Part shown: piece by piece, positions 1-13,056 of the stretch | How positions within the stretch are numbered: position 1 is the first letter of the stretch | Layout: each line of letters begins with the position of its first letter | Source of the DNA: Acholoe squamosa | Lineage: Eukaryota; Annelida; Polychaeta; Phyllodocida; Polynoidae | NCBI GenBank assembly: GCA_949317995.1 | Contig: OX439050.1 | Coordinates: 46,129,777-46,193,776 of the forward strand | Direction of reading: 5' to 3' | DNA: 64,000 nucleotides | The notes under the pieces: generated by a model | The model's input: only the letters and a program-made list of their open reading frames with translations | What the model was told of the DNA's origin: nothing | Databases searched by the model: none | Translations under genes and position numbers: made by a program

Positions 1-236
1 CCCCCAGTGTGAAGGTTTATTGGGTTTTGCCCCCCCCCCCCACCAAGAGGCTCTTTTTCAAAATGTCCCCCCTATATCTAACAAGCCCCCCCCCCCACCT
101 AGCAATGAATGACTCATCCCTTAGACATTTTGTTTTAGATTCTAAAAAGAGTGATTTTGAATTTTTCTGAATCTAAAGGTGTGGCACTCTTTTGCTAAAC
201 TTTAGGCTTTAAACATTTACTGCGTAAAGCGCATAC
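1..236. other. Intron sequence of left kinase copy, with C-rich runs
   Basis: This lies downstream (minus strand) of the exon 6 donor of the left kinase-like gene, so it is probably intron 6. It has several C8-C12 runs near positions 20-100. No exon-like sequence was seen; exons 7 and 8 of this copy should lie left of the window. Confidence 0.5.
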
Positions 237-3200
237 CCATTGATTTTATGGCATGAAGGCATTTTGACTTAAATTGCTCCCTAGTTGGACCAACTGCTAG
301 TTGGTCTTCTGTAGCACGTGTCACATCTAGTATATAAAACACGATGGAGGAAGCCGGAAGGCGTGCCACATTATATGCTGGATGTCCAAGGAAGGCAAAT
401 TCAAAATCAAATAACTGTAATGAAAGGAAAATTTAATCATGAATGAAGTATGTTCTGTGATTACATTGACATTGAATTGCTATGGCCTTTAGGCGACAAC
501 CGTCTTGCAATGTTTGGCCTTCACTATACGGCCCATGTATCATCATACAACTTACAAGGGTCTTTTAGCTTCTCTTTTCTTCCTCTTTAACTTGGTAGAA
601 ATCATAAGAGTTTAAAGTATTTCCTTTATTTTTAACTTCTCTTTGCACTTGGGAAGATTACGATTTTACTAGTTATAATGCTCTCAGTCTCTTTGGATAT
701 TTATGGTCAGACAGAAGCTATACAAGTGTTAGTATTCCGAACCAAATTAACATAATCGCATCATTTCTAATCGTCTAAAGCGCTGGTTCCACAAGCATGA
801 ATCGGTCGGATTAGCACTAATCCAACCGATTTTTTTCTATACTTTTGATATATTATAAATCGTCGGCTTAGAGCTATTCCGACCGATTGTATGGCTGTGG
901 AACCAACGCTTACGATCTACTTTTTGCCTTTATAATAATGGGGCCCTCCACAATGAAAGGTTACAAGTTATTTTGGACCATTTTCGACCCCTCCCTTCCA
1001 TCTTACCGCCTGATGCCACCAAGAACTGTCCTCGGGAACTTTTGAAAAAAAATTAACAAAAACAATAGACACCACTGAGCATGAATAATCGTACAAACCG
1101 CTACTTTGCGTTCCTTGACAAAGATGGACTTGTAATGACAGTTTCCATGGATGAAGCACAGCTGGTCATCATACAAATCACACAGTTTCTCAAGGAGTCC
1201 CAATCTGTCCAACTCAGTCACATATTTACCATGTGCTTCTTGGTTCATCTCCGCTACCTCGTTCATAAAGTCATCCACAATAAAGGGTCGTATACATGTG
1301 AATGATCTTATGAACTCCTTCATTTCATCACGGCTGAAACATAATATGATAATATGATAGAACGTGTAGCGGTTGGCCAACGACCCCATTGTCTTCTTTG
1401 TGCCCTAATTTTATGTCTCAATCCAACATTTTATTTTAGAATTTAAGTACACAAATGACACACAGTAACATTATTAAAAATGATTGTGATTATCTATAGA
1501 TGGGTGTGAATAGAACTAATATAAAACTGTAACTGGATGTACAAGATACCCTGTTCAAATTTAGTTTTATCTTATCCCTTACTAAAAACCACGTGAATAA
1601 ACATCTGCATAATTGTCTAATGCCTTAGATACGAATCAATATGTTAAATGAAAGGCAAGGAGAATAGTATCTTTTGATGATCTGTAATATATGCTTTACT
1701 AGCAATACATACTGACAGTCTTTCTGCAGCTTTTCCCACTCTTTTTCACCAATATTGTCTCTCGATGTCTCACGGTGGACTTTCCCAATGAGCCTCCCAT
1801 ATGCCTCGAAAGCTGCAATATCTACATGTCTTGCTTCAATCTGGGTACCGAGTAGGTCCCAGTCACTCATGTCGACCATAGCTACTATAGGAGTACACAA
1901 TATGAAATATTTTAGGTTTGAATTCTCTTTATTGTCTCTTTGCGACTAGCATTTGATTGTAGAGTTGAAGACAGATACGTCACATCCAGATTCACAGAAT
2001 ATAACGAAGGTTTACCAGCAAATCAATCGTAATATTGTTGTACAGATTATGTACTCACAATTTACATAATGGTCTTAGTTGGCCCACTTGAATGTATTAT
2101 ATTATTTTAAATGAGACCTCTGAGAATAACATTGTGCCTTAATTACTGCACAGTGGAATCGATTACAATTAAATTGGAGCATTTATATTTTATTCTTAGT
2201 ATTACTTTAAGACAGATAAGGATGGCGGTTTTAACTTACAGATATTGTGGTCTGTGTCCAGGTGGATGGGTTCTGGAGCACTGCCAGGTTGGATGCTATT
2301 CATCAATCTGAGACAGTTGTACTCCAACTCTTGACGTCCAACCGATATCTTTTCCCCTCTCAACAACTGAAGAAATAATTTTATTCAGGATGGGTCTCAA
2401 GCTTGCCTCATTTTGTAACTATATATCATTGAGATGACAAAGGCAGCACAGAACATTCAATCAATAGAAAGAGAGGTGCCTATAGTATGGGATTATTCAA
2501 AGAAGCAAGTCACCTGTAGAGTGTATCACTCGATGAGGGTTCATATGATGTACAAAAATAATGCTTTCTCAGTGGTATTACACAATGGTACTCAGTTATT
2601 GAGAAGCCTTAAGGTATCAAGCTAATGATCTAACCTTCCTGATACCCACCCTTGGTGTCTCCTCATAATACTTCAGGACAGCAGAAGATTTGTAGTCAGC
2701 TGACTGCACTCTGTACACATAGTTGATGACCCCATGTCCTTCAAAAAGGTGGTAGTGTATCCCCTCTGGGTCATCTCGGATAAACTTCAACAAAGAGACA
2801 ATAGCTGATGGTCATAACTTCCTGTTTTAAACTCGTATCATAGATTCTTTTGTTTTTCATAAGGGAGTGATCATTTTTTTAACAACGGGGGGGGGCAGAA
2901 TTTTTTTCAACCCCTCTGAGGGGGCGCAAAATAATTTCACCTGTTTTCAGTGAAAAGCCCGCACATTATTATAGGTTAAAAGGGCGCGTTTATGCACGAT
3001 TTTTTCTCCTATGGTGGGGGTCAAAAAGATGTTACCCTTGAGAGGGGGGATCAAAATCTTTTTCACACGTCTGCTTGCAAACCCACAAGTTTTGTGGGTT
3101 TGCGCAAGTCATGTTGTCAAAATATAATTACTCCCTAAAGGTGGAATAAGTTTTGTTTTATAGAAATCAGAATTTTAGAGGGGGGGGATGAAGAAATACA

Positions 3201-3338
3201 GTTTTAAAACAATCAACCGATCCCACTAGCCAGTACCCTCATGAAAAATTATAATGTTTTTACCTGAAGAGCCGCTATTTCTTTGTTGTCCTTTGCAAAG
3301 TTGACAATCAGTTTTCTTGCATTGAATTTATCTGCCAT
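237..3338 (-). CDS. Methylthioribose-kinase-like protein, copy A (partial, six exons)
   Basis: Six exons on the minus strand: 3338-3264, 2784-2650, 2366-2240, 1884-1713, 1333-1099 and 414-237. Each has a usable acceptor and donor and exactly the length of its counterpart in the complete neighbouring gene (75, 135, 127, 172, 235, 178 nt), with phases kept. The product resembles the APH/choline-kinase fold, closest in motif order to methylthioribose kinase: an N-terminal GVINYVYRV nucleotide-loop region, AMVDMSDWDLLG, a catalytic loop CFIHGNCHYKSIFV and a metal-site LFDFEFAFLG. Ser in the loop (KSI) is typical of MTR kinases, where most APH-fold enzymes have Asn. The catalytic Asp is replaced by Asn (codon AAC, GAC in copy B), so catalysis is doubtful. 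The last two exons should lie left of the window. In the methionine-salvage family this enzyme phosphorylates 5-methylthioribose; the substrate here is an inference. Confidence 0.8.
771..916. repeat. Short palindromic MITE in intron 5 of copy A
   Basis: The left arm (771-818) and the right arm (about 868-916) are inverted copies sharing GGTTCCAC and ATCGGTCGGA blocks, separated by an AT-rich loop. There is no coding potential. The structure is typical of a foldback MITE; family and target duplication were not determined. Confidence 0.6.
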
Positions 3339-4084
3339 GTTATTGTCTGTCATGATTATAGGGTATAAAAGAATATCATGAACATGCATGGGAACGTTTT
3401 TACACACCTATTGCATACATCAAACTGGCTGGACCGGTGACGTCATTTATTGAACTGAATTCTATATAATATATTCAATATTCTATATACTCAATCCATG
3501 AAATGGCCTAGTTGAGACAATGTCTACGTTACTGTGTTATTATATATGAAATCACACATTACATGTACTCAAAACCTGACTTTCATATTGATACATACTC
3601 TCATCACTTATGGAATTGTCTTAGTTTGGTATATTACAAATTTCCTCATAAATTAAAATTGTCCACAACACAATATTGACCATCATCCATGTCATATATG
3701 ATATAAAATATGTTGCGACCTATAGAATACTAGATCGTAAGCATGAGTCTAGGATAGTGACTTCTGATATAACCACCAACAAGGATTGCAAGGTCCCTAG
3801 ACATCCAGGCACCTGCTAATAAGTGGAACTGCTTTTATTGCATTGGAACTGGGCCAATATCTATAGAGTCGGGTAGTTTCACAACAGGCATGCAGTAGGA
3901 GCTCCATAGGATATATCTTCCTTCAAATTATAGAAATATACTTTCAGGTCACCCTCCTGTCGAGGTTATACAAATATTTGAACAAACTACTATCATATTG
4001 GATTCTAAAGAAAGCAAAGGATATCTTACAAAGGCAACATACCAAAGCGGCCTATCCTTAGTTCTGCTGGGAGCTGAGCGATTT
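3339..4084. other. 5' flank of left kinase copy
   Basis: About 0.75 kb upstream of the copy A start codon. It should hold the promoter of copy A, but I see no TATA box or other site I can defend. No coding frame of note. Confidence 0.4.
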
Positions 4085-4276
4085 TAAACCTGTGTATGAG
4101 TCAGACAGTAGGTAGAGGTTGTGTGAGAGGGGTTGTGGTTTTCTATGTTAAACCTGTGTATGAGTCAGACAGTGGGTAGAGGTTGTGTGAGAGGGGTTGT
4201 GGTTTTCTATGCTAAACCTGTGTATGAGTCAGACAGGAGGTAGAGGTTGTGTGAGAGGGGTTGTGGTTTTCTATGG
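4085..4276. repeat. 64-bp tandem repeat, three copies
   Basis: The unit begins TAAACCTGTGTATGAGTCAG and ends near GGTTTTCTATG. Copies start at 4085, 4149 and 4213 with very few differences. The copies abut with no spacers, so this is a minisatellite and not a CRISPR array. Confidence 0.9.
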
Positions 4277-4659
4277 TGGTTGTATGCTCCAGATTATTAT
4301 CTATGAAAGCTGCTCATAGGTAAATAGAACATTGTGGCCTCTTAGGGCAGCATGTATTCTTGTTATTGAATAGAATACAATTAGAACGGTATCGAATGTG
4401 TATTGTATTTGTATGTATTTTGTTTATTGACATAATATCTCAAAATTCAGCCATGCGTACAATAAACCTGAAATCTCAGATATCTGCATAATGAATAGCA
4501 TTCAAGTCAACATGTTCAGGTGTGAATATGGCGAATACAACAAACATGCACAGTTCAGAGTTGACCATTCTCTTGAGCCGTTTTCACTTTCAGCATTCTC
4601 TTCAATTTTAATCAATTTCCAGGTGTCAGGGGCTAGCCGCTTCCAAAGGGTGATTCCCC

Positions 4660-5136
4660 TTAAGGTGTCACCACCCTAAATCGGACCACTTCCGGGTTTA
4701 CTGGCCAAATAGTCCCTTCTGAACTTAGTTATTTTGAGGAATTTGGCCCCAAGGGAAGGGAAAGAGGGGCCAAACCCATTGTTATTTGGTATAAGAATGA
4801 TGAGTATGAGTGTTTCAATAGGCCCAGAATATTTTTTGTTCAAAACATAAATTCAGTGGAAGTTTATGGGGTGAAGGGGTCCTGATGTGTATTCATGCGC
4901 TAATCAGGCCTCACCATGCAAAAATCACTACCTGGTTACCATGGCAATTTGCGCAAAATCTAGCCTGACTTTGTTTATGTGGACCTATCTTATTTTTTTC
5001 TCCATTTCATAAGCTAAAATATGGTGTAGGTTGCTAAGCACTGTGAGAATTTTAAGTATATTTAATATCAGGTCAACGGTGGAAGACCTGTGATTTTTCG
5101 GATGGTCACAAGGCATTTGGGGTGGTGACACCTTAA
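4660..5136. mobile_element. 477-bp TTAA-bounded inverted-repeat element, copy 1
   Basis: It begins TTAAGGTGTCACCACCC and ends GGGTGGTGACACCTTAA, so it has near-perfect terminal inverted repeats of about 16 bp including TTAA ends. A second copy of the same length lies at 5948-6424. There is no ORF of its own. TTAA ends suggest a piggyBac-type non-autonomous element, but the terminal sequence does not settle the superfamily. Confidence 0.75.
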
Positions 5137-5947
5137 AGGAAAAGCTGATTTTAATACATATGCCACTCAGGGGGGCATTTTTGAGGCCTTTTCACATTTT
5201 TTTAACAATAAGTGTTGTTTTTTTTGTGCTGGACACCTCTTATATATGGGATTTGTGTCAAAAAATGATAGAATTTCAAGGAGTTTTGCCTTAAAAATGT
5301 CTAATTTTCACAAAAATTAGACCTTGAAACTAACTCCCTTTTTTCTAGTCCTTACAGGCATTTTATAGGAAAATTTCACTTCCTAACTAAATCTGATGAA
5401 ATGGGTAATTCTTTTTAACTCACCTATCATTTAAAGGAGCGAATATCATGACACTATATAATGGAACATTCCAGGGGTGAAATATCCCAGAATTCCATTG
5501 ATTGTTATGGTTACCATGGCAACATAACAACATGTTTCCTCTCTAAGGGGCCTATTTTGGGTCAAATTTGGCTATTTTGGCCCCAAAAATGCCTGTTTTA
5601 GGGCCTTTTCACCAATTCTACTGACTTCCCTAATTCTCACAGTGCTTAGTGGCATATTACTGGAGAAAATGGATGTTCTGGGCTGTCTTCTAATGCATAT
5701 TTGCCATAACAAAGTCAGGCTAGATTTTTCTCTATGTCAGATTAAAAACTTGTGGCTAGAAAAACAACCTTTTTAGGGCAGTTTTGGTCTACGCACATCC
5801 CACCACTGTCCCAAATGGCCCAAAATACCAATAAAATATGGTTTTTAGGTAGAATCTGGGGACAAATTATGATTGAGGGTCCTCAAAATGTTTTGTTTAT
5901 GAAGGAATCTTTTGGTAACCATGGCAACAACAAAACCAGCTTTTCTG
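5137..5947. repeat. 811-bp segment between the two 477-bp elements, with inverted homology
   Basis: The segment starts AGGAAAAGCTGATTTT and ends AAAACCAGCTTTTCTG, an imperfect 16-bp inverted repeat next to TTAA on both sides. Around 5636-5735 it carries AACAAAGTCAGGCTAGATTT and CTCACAGTGCTTAG, which are inverted relatives of sequence at about 4955-5055 in the flanking element. It therefore looks like an old, diverged, oppositely oriented relative, giving a foldback structure. No coding frame of interest. Confidence 0.5.
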
Positions 5948-6424
5948 TTAAGGTGTCACCACCCTAAATCGGACCACTTCCGGGTTTACTGGCCAAATAG
6001 TCCCTTCTGAACTTAGTTATTTTGAGGAATTTGGCCCCAAGGGAAGGGAAAGAGGGGCCAAACCCATTGTTATTTGGTATAAGAATGATGAGTATGAGTG
6101 TTTCAATAGGCCCAGAATATTTTTTGTTCAAAACATAAATTCAGTGGAAGTTTATGGGGTGAAGGGGTCCTGATGTGTATTCATGCGCTAATCAGGCCTC
6201 ACCATGCAAAAATCACTACCTGGTTACCATGGCAATTTGCGCAAAATCTAGCCTGACTTTGTTTATGTGGACCTATCTTATTTTTTTCTCCATTTCATAA
6301 GCTAAAATATGGTGTAGGTTGCTAAGCACTGTGAGAATTTTAAGTATATTTAATATCAGGTCAACGGTGGAAGACCTGTGATTTTTCGGATGGTCACAAG
6401 GCATTTGGGGTGGTGACACCTTAA
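5948..6424. mobile_element. 477-bp TTAA-bounded inverted-repeat element, copy 2
   Basis: Same length as the copy at 4660-5136, direct orientation, and identical by eye through most of its length, with the same TTAAGGTGTCACCACC and GGTGGTGACACCTTAA ends. The near identity points to recent duplication or gene conversion. Confidence 0.75.
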
Positions 6425-8013
6425 GCAGGGCCCCTTGTCATGGATATCAGTTTTGGATCTGACTTTTTTTCAGTTTGATTTGCACATTCCCTCGTAAATT
6501 GCAGGCGGGTTGTAGAATCATGTTCGGTTCCTGTGGGCTCTCTTGTAAAATAGATAGGCCTATACACAGAGGGTCAGACATGAGAGGCTTTATGGGTATG
6601 GGAGGAGATTGGAGCATTTTGAGGGATCAAACAGAAATCACCCTTTTTTCTTCTTTTTTTTTTTAGCAAAACGAATATCCTCTGAACAACTTTCCAGCAA
6701 AGAGGCTGACTGTGAAAATTCTAGTCTTTTTAAAAAAAATGGATTCTCATCGGGAGGGGCGGGGCAGACATATTTTTTTTAGAAATCCGGCACCTTACAC
6801 CTTGGACCAGTATCAGACACTCCAGATGTCAGCACTGAGCGCTATCCAACTGACTTTCACCAGATTGCCTCTGGAGTAAAAGGATAAACCTTTACCACTG
6901 ATAATGGTCCTTTCATCACTTGATCCCTACAGTTCATTTAACCAACTTGTCACAGCAAGAGTTCTGACCTAAGGAGAATGATCATAAACATGGATATTAC
7001 AAGTTCGTGAGGAAGCAGTTTTACGATAACAAACCAGCAAAATCGTGATTTTCCTTCTTTTTTTCAAATTTTATTTTTGCCATGAGCAATGTGGTAAAAT
7101 TCTGAAATGTTTCATATTAGATTAATGCTAATGGTATCGAGAACTTCTCCATACTATTCTTCCGAAAAGAGAAAAGAAAAAACACCTCCATCATGTTAAC
7201 TTTATCAATGAGTATGATAAGAAATTGGTTTTCCTTGGAGTGACCCCATGGTATTTAAAAGTCATTACTTCCTATGTAACAATTAATTATCTCTTGGGCA
7301 GTGAACATCAAAATGTTCCAGTTAAACATTCATTAATTTTGGTATTTATCAATAATTATTGGTGAAGTCCATGCCTCAGTAACTTGTAACTCAGTAACTA
7401 CAATGTATCATTTCATATTGTGCTGAGGTGTCTGTTATATTATCAATTAACCAGCTGGGGACATGCCACTAAATTCAAACAACGAAAAAACATCTGATTT
7501 GAAAATGACTGTATCAAAACTAATTAACTAATGGTGCAGTCAAATATAGTTCTATTTCATTTTTTCCTTGCCATCCAAGATTTTGTGAGCCTTTGCAACT
7601 TAACCAGTGGTGATCTTTTCGGAAATGTGCATTAAATTCGTCACTCTAATAAGCTAGGTTTATATAGCATTACAATGGACTAATAAATCTTGTAGAGCTC
7701 AGTGGCTTCTGGACATTAACTTACTTCATGCCGACTAGTTCACATTCAACATCCCGATTCAATGGTTTTCATAAGATTGTTGTTTGATACAACTAATCAT
7801 ACCATACAGAAGAAGTACCATATTATAACCATATCTTTGTTTGGTAATTGCTACTGCATATGGTACAATTATACAACAAACCATTCAACAGAACTTGGAA
7901 TTGATCAATACTGACAATTTTCACAATATCCTAATAATCGTCTTGACATTTTCATATCCAGCGAGTAAGGAGTTACTTTAATGTCTTGGAATGTACCCCG
8001 ATACAGAACTGAC
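6425..8013. other. Intergenic spacer between the kinase copies
   Basis: About 1.6 kb of AT-rich sequence between the repeat cluster and the 3' end of the right kinase gene. I saw no coding frame, RNA gene or clear repeat in it. Confidence 0.5.
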
Positions 8014-8019
8014 TTTATT
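8014..8019 (-). terminator. Poly(A) signal of right kinase copy
   Basis: AATAAA on the minus strand, 47 nt downstream of the TAA stop that ends exon 8. Canonical hexamer at a normal distance. Confidence 0.6.
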
Positions 8020-8065
8020 GTTCTCTGAATATGTCCATTGTCCTCTATAAGCCACTTCAGATGCT

Positions 8066-10664
8066 TTAGTTTGGAGATATTAGGTTTATGAAGTCATCGA
8101 CAGTCTTCACCTTATCATGACCCTTCATGATTCTGAACCCAGCATCCATCATCCTACCACGGTCCTCATCAGTTAGGCCCTCAACTATAAGTTCAATCTG
8201 GGCAAAGGTGCCTCTGTAAAGGACGAAAGGGATTCATTTGTATGAAGACAATGAGACTCAGGTAATACATCAATATCCAATGCATATGACATGAAAGATA
8301 AGAAGTAGGGTTTTTTCAATGCCTGTCGATATTTGATATGCAGGGATATTAAAAGACACCCAGATATTTCACCCTCTCATTACAGTGCTGTCACACTCCT
8401 AAGTATCATTAAAAAACATGGAAAGTCTAAATCACAGAGGTCCTGTAATCTAAATTGCTTTTCTTGAATATGGGGGCTGTAAAAATGGTTAAGAATTTTT
8501 AGGGCTGATATGCCCTAAATAGACAAAAATTGGCGGGGATAGTGTTGACTGGAGTGCCCCCAGGATGCACATACCTTGTGAAGCAAAATATGTTTAGATC
8601 ATGTATTATGATTTCTTCTAAACCATTGAGTATCAAAGACCTACTTACACCGTGAATATTATAGCAGCGGTGAAAAGGGCTAGGTCTGATATGAATTTCA
8701 TCTTGGATTCTTCAGATTTTGAAATGTCCTTCTGAACATCCAAATATGCTTCAACTGGAAGGCAAAGAAACCAAATACTTTTCACAATTTCACAAGAATT
8801 GTCCAATTCCTTAGAACTGCATTATCAATTCTGTTTGAGTCAAGAAAGCAGGCTGAGGTACTGATGTCTTCTGCCTGATATCTAAAGTACTCTGGTACCT
8901 ACCCCTTTTCTTTTCACAATTTAAAAAGGAAAATACATAAACCATACAGGCTTATAGAGTCAACCATTTCACTATATTATATTGGAATGGGGTCGTTACC
9001 ATTGTGTATGGTCTGATGTCAATTTGATGTTACCCCCTCCCCCTGTAACCCTCTCTGTTGATGGCATTCTCGAAGGCTTTATTGCAGTCTTTATCATGCA
9101 AAAGTGTGGCTTCAGGTGCACTTGTCATGATAATTGGGCGTTCCCTTAGGTCAAAATCAAATCCCCTTCAGTAGAGAGATAAGGGAAAATCCAGGGAAAA
9201 AATATACATACGGACATTCCTTATGGCAGTGAGACAGGACGTCCGATAGTCCTTCACGCTCAACCCTGTTGCTAGCTGTTCTTCTGTCACATGTTTCTCA
9301 TCAAACACAATAGCAGCTGCATAACATCCCACTGGGAATGACAGATTGAATGCAGGGTGTCCAAGGTATGCAAACTCGAAGTCAAATATCTACAAGGAAA
9401 AACACTAAATCCATCATTCTCACTAAGAAAACCCTTTGTATATATTTCATAAAGAACCTATATTATTATAATCAATTGAGAAGATGTAATTAAATGCCAC
9501 CTAGAAATAATCTTTTTGCATTTCAAGTTGGGGGTTGACTTATGGCCGGGCTTTAGATTTTTATTATTGAAAATGGTCCCCAAAAAACAATTCTATGCTT
9601 TAAATGAACTGTAGGGATGAAGATATTTTAAGCTTTTTTTTAAATCGTTACTTTTACTCGAGACATTTCATTTCATTTTAAAAGGGGACCAGTAGTTTCT
9701 GCAGATTTCTAAAAAGTAAAACACCACTCCATCTGAATTTCGGGAATACGGGATGGGAGGGGAGTTTTGGACCCCCAAAAATGTTAAGGTTTCGAATTGA
9801 TGTCTTTGGTATTATCATTCCAGATGAGTTGGGTCTTTGGCTCTAAGTTGTTGGGGGAGGGCTTATACACATGTCTAGCGATATTCACTTTAGCATGGGA
9901 TGTATTTATATGTGTAGAAAAATATAGAAATTGGCACTAACGGCAGCATGTCCACCCTTGACAAAGATAGATTTATGATGACAGTCACCATGGATGAAAC
10001 ATGTCTGCTCATTGTACAAATCTGTTATTTTCTGCTGAAATCCTAGACGCTCAAAGTCCTTGGAATATCTCTGGTGTGCTTCTTGATTTTCCTCAGCAAT
10101 CTTATTGAGTGAGTCTCCAACAGTAAATGGACGTATAAGCGTAAATAATCTAATATACTCTTTCCCATCATCCTGGCTGCAACAGAAGAGGATTTAAACT
10201 TACATAGGGTACCCATTGTCAGAATATTGCCTCATACATTACTTATCAAACAGAAAATGTTATTGGATTTAAGAACTGGCATATGATTGGAAGGAGAAAT
10301 ACTCTTTCATTTAGTGATTCTAATATGCTTGTGAAGTGTGAAATATTATCTAGATATTTGTATACATCAGGTAAATATATACTGGAATTAGGTTTGGGGC
10401 AAAAGTTATGACATACCGGAACTCTGTCTGGAATTGCTCCCATCTCTCCTTGCTTAGATTATCCTTACATGTTTCCCAGTGCATCTTACCAAGGACTCGA
10501 CCCAAATCACTGGCAGCTTCCAAATCAAAACGTCTGTCTTCCATTTGAACTCCTAGCAATTCCCAGTCACTCATATCAGCCATGGCCACTGTGAAAATAT
10601 AGAATGATGAGCAGTTTTACTTACCACATTTACCTTAATTAGCTTTATTTCCAGGATGATAATA

Positions 10665-10742
<78 letters not shown>

Positions 10743-12320
10743 TCATGTGAATAATTCATTCTCCTCATGTGATAATTTGCTATGTGTATTGGGAATATGT
10801 AAATGTCCACAGACTAACAGGTGATCATTAATGAGGGTTTCCATTTAGAATATATGCAGCACATATGTGCAACTGACTATCAAATAGAAGAGGTGTTGAT
10901 GAATGTTAATAAAGGATCTGTATAGTCCTGGAGTATATAGATACCTAAACCCTGATTATGATTGAAAGTGTTTCACTTTGTAAACTTACAAATATTGTGC
11001 TTTTGATCCAGACAGTAGGGTTCAGGTACACTACCAGGTTGAATGTTGTGCAGCAGACACAGACAGTTGTACTCCAGAACTTGACGATCGAGAGATACCT
11101 TCTCATCAGGTATACACTGCATGTTCAGAAAAATCAGCATTTTCTTAATAAAATGTGTCTATACCACAGGTAAACACTATCTTTTTCAGCCATGGACCAC
11201 CTGGGCCTGCAGCTTCAGAAATATGGACCCCCAACAATTATTTAGGCTTTTTAGGGGAAAGGAATTGGGTTCCTAGGCTAGGTTATCACTGCTTAAGTAT
11301 AGAAAGGAGATGTGACTTGAATATGAATATTCCCACTAATTTTCTCTTTCTCATAATACGTAACCTGGCTATATTGTTACATGGATGGTGTTTTAAATAT
11401 AGTCCCATTTTCATGGGTTAAGCTAGTGAAATTCAGGAAAAACATAGACAAAGGTTCACTTGTATTGGGTCTGACTGAGGGTTATTCCATGAGGTGAACC
11501 AGGTTATTTCACGGGGGGTGGAATACGGAGCTTCTAAGTTAAGCCTATGGGGCTGCGATATTCCAATGTATTTACCATGAAATAAAGTTCTTACCCTTGC
11601 TGTTTCCTCAGCATACTTTAGTATGACAGAAGATTTGTTGTCAGCAGACTGTACTCTGTACACATAATTGATGATTCCATTGCCTTCATCAAGTTTGAAG
11701 TGTATGCCATCTGGGTCATCTCTGATGAACTTCAATGAACAAGATCGGACTTTTGATTATAACAGAAAATACGGCAGTGCTAGTACATACTAAGATCAAA
11801 CCAACCTTGCCATATGGTCTCAAGGGGGCACTGCCTAATATTTCTTCTTATACTGTTGAAACCTATCGTGAATCTACTTGTATCTGTACTTCAATAGATT
11901 CTCTCATCAGATGGAATTGCCATGGGTGTACTTTGTTGATAGGGTGGCTATTAATTATGTTTCTAGCTCCAAAAAGAGTTATCATGACAATTCAGCTGTA
12001 ATTATATCTTAAAAGTTTTGCTATGTGAGACCATTCAGTCATTGAGAATGAGTCTTTCAATGGCTACATGATGCATTAATGTAGCATACCATGTTGCGTT
12101 CAAGTGTCATGCCAACCCACCAAGGTTGAAATACTCGCCAGCTCCTAATCAGTTAATCACAATGACGAATGAAAAGAAAACTGGTTACTTTAGACACCAA
12201 GTGTCTTTATACGGTTAAGGAAATAACTAGGCCGATTTATATTACCTGAAGAGCTGGTATTGCTTCATTGTCCTTAGCGAAGTCGACAATCAACTTCTTC
12301 AGATTGAGCTCCCCAGCCAT
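8066..12320 (-). CDS. Methylthioribose-kinase-like protein, copy B (complete, eight exons)
   Basis: Exons on the minus strand: 12320-12246, 11729-11595, 11116-10990, 10588-10417, 10176-9942, 9389-9212, 8754-8649 and 8213-8066. They sum to 1,176 nt, or 391 residues plus stop, close to the roughly 400 residues of bacterial and plant MTR kinases. Every junction has AG acceptor and GT donor (e.g. GTAAGT, GTATGT) and phases agree. Landmarks: GIINYVYRV plus VILKYAEE (nucleotide loop and lysine strand), AMADMSDWELLG, catalytic loop CFIHGDCHHKSIFV with intact Asp, and metal site IFDFEFAYLGHPAFN. Family members phosphorylate 5-methylthioribose at C1 in the methionine salvage cycle. The animal proteins form a divergent branch (DFEFA rather than DPEFA), so another small alcohol substrate is possible. 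The start is the first ATG of exon 1. It is the tandem paralogue of the gene at 237-3338. Confidence 0.85.
10670..10737. repeat. (AT)n microsatellite
   Basis: About 68 bp of uninterrupted AT dinucleotides in intron 3 of the complete kinase gene (between exon 3 at 11116-10990 and exon 4 at 10588-10417). Confidence 0.95.
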
Positions 12321-12780
12321 ATTGATTCGCTGACTTATTCCTGAAATATTTGAAAATAAGTTTGGTGCATGTGAATTTGTAAGAAACCGCCCTTTGAAAG
12401 GAATCGGGAAAATGCTGTCTGAATTCAGCCACAGTTTAAGCTATATTTCATTTTTACACTGGGAAATGAGATAAGGCTAGCTATAACTAGGGCCAAATGT
12501 ATAGACTGCAAGTCAATGACTTAGATTATATTACATGAAGAGCATGAATGTATGTGGAGACAAATCATTTTGATAATGGGAGATAAGATATATCTATTCT
12601 CAGGTGTGCTCCACTTCTATAGATGATGAATATAATATACGATATTTGATCACATTCAGTTATCTCGTGCCATTATTCTGTTTTATTACACGACTTCTGT
12701 GATTTTGGGTGCTTTTTCTGTATATTCCCATGCATATACCTATCGATATTGCACACCATGATGCATGCATCATGACTTTT

Positions 12781-12843
12781 GTAAGGAAGCATGTTATCCA
12801 TGTAAGGAGGCATGTTATCCATGTAAGGAGGCATGTTATCCAC
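12781..12843. repeat. 21-bp tandem repeat, three copies
   Basis: The unit GTAAGGAGGCATGTTATCCAT is repeated at 12781, 12802 and 12823, about 0.46 kb upstream of the copy B start codon. The stretch 12321-12780 otherwise shows nothing recognisable and should contain the copy B promoter. Confidence 0.85.
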
Positions 12844-12909
12844 GGATAACATTTTGTTTTCAACTTGAATTTATTAATATTCTATTGATTATCTATTGAT
12901 ATCGTGTAA

Positions 12910-13056
12910 TAAAATAAGTAGTGAATGGATAATTTATGACTTGTGTGTGTTAGCAAAGGATAATTACACTCAGGCTGTGCCCTTGTGTAATTATCCTTTG
13001 CTAACACACACGCGTCATGAATTATCCATTGATTACTTGTTCCTTATTTTTACATT
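12910..13056. repeat. Long inverted repeat (MITE-like hairpin)
   Basis: Two arms of roughly 60-70 nt pair around a short loop near 12972-12984. The inner 25 bp (GTGTGTTAGCAAAGGATAAT and its complement) is perfect; outer parts (AATGGATAATT, ATGAC) are slightly diverged. No coding frame. The following stretch to 13,854 contains no supported feature. Confidence 0.75.

Noticed and set aside
4085-4276. Regular repeats that might suggest a CRISPR array (also 21921-22216 and 48307-48565)
   Set aside because: Units abut directly with no unique spacers and lie in animal nuclear DNA; they are minisatellites.
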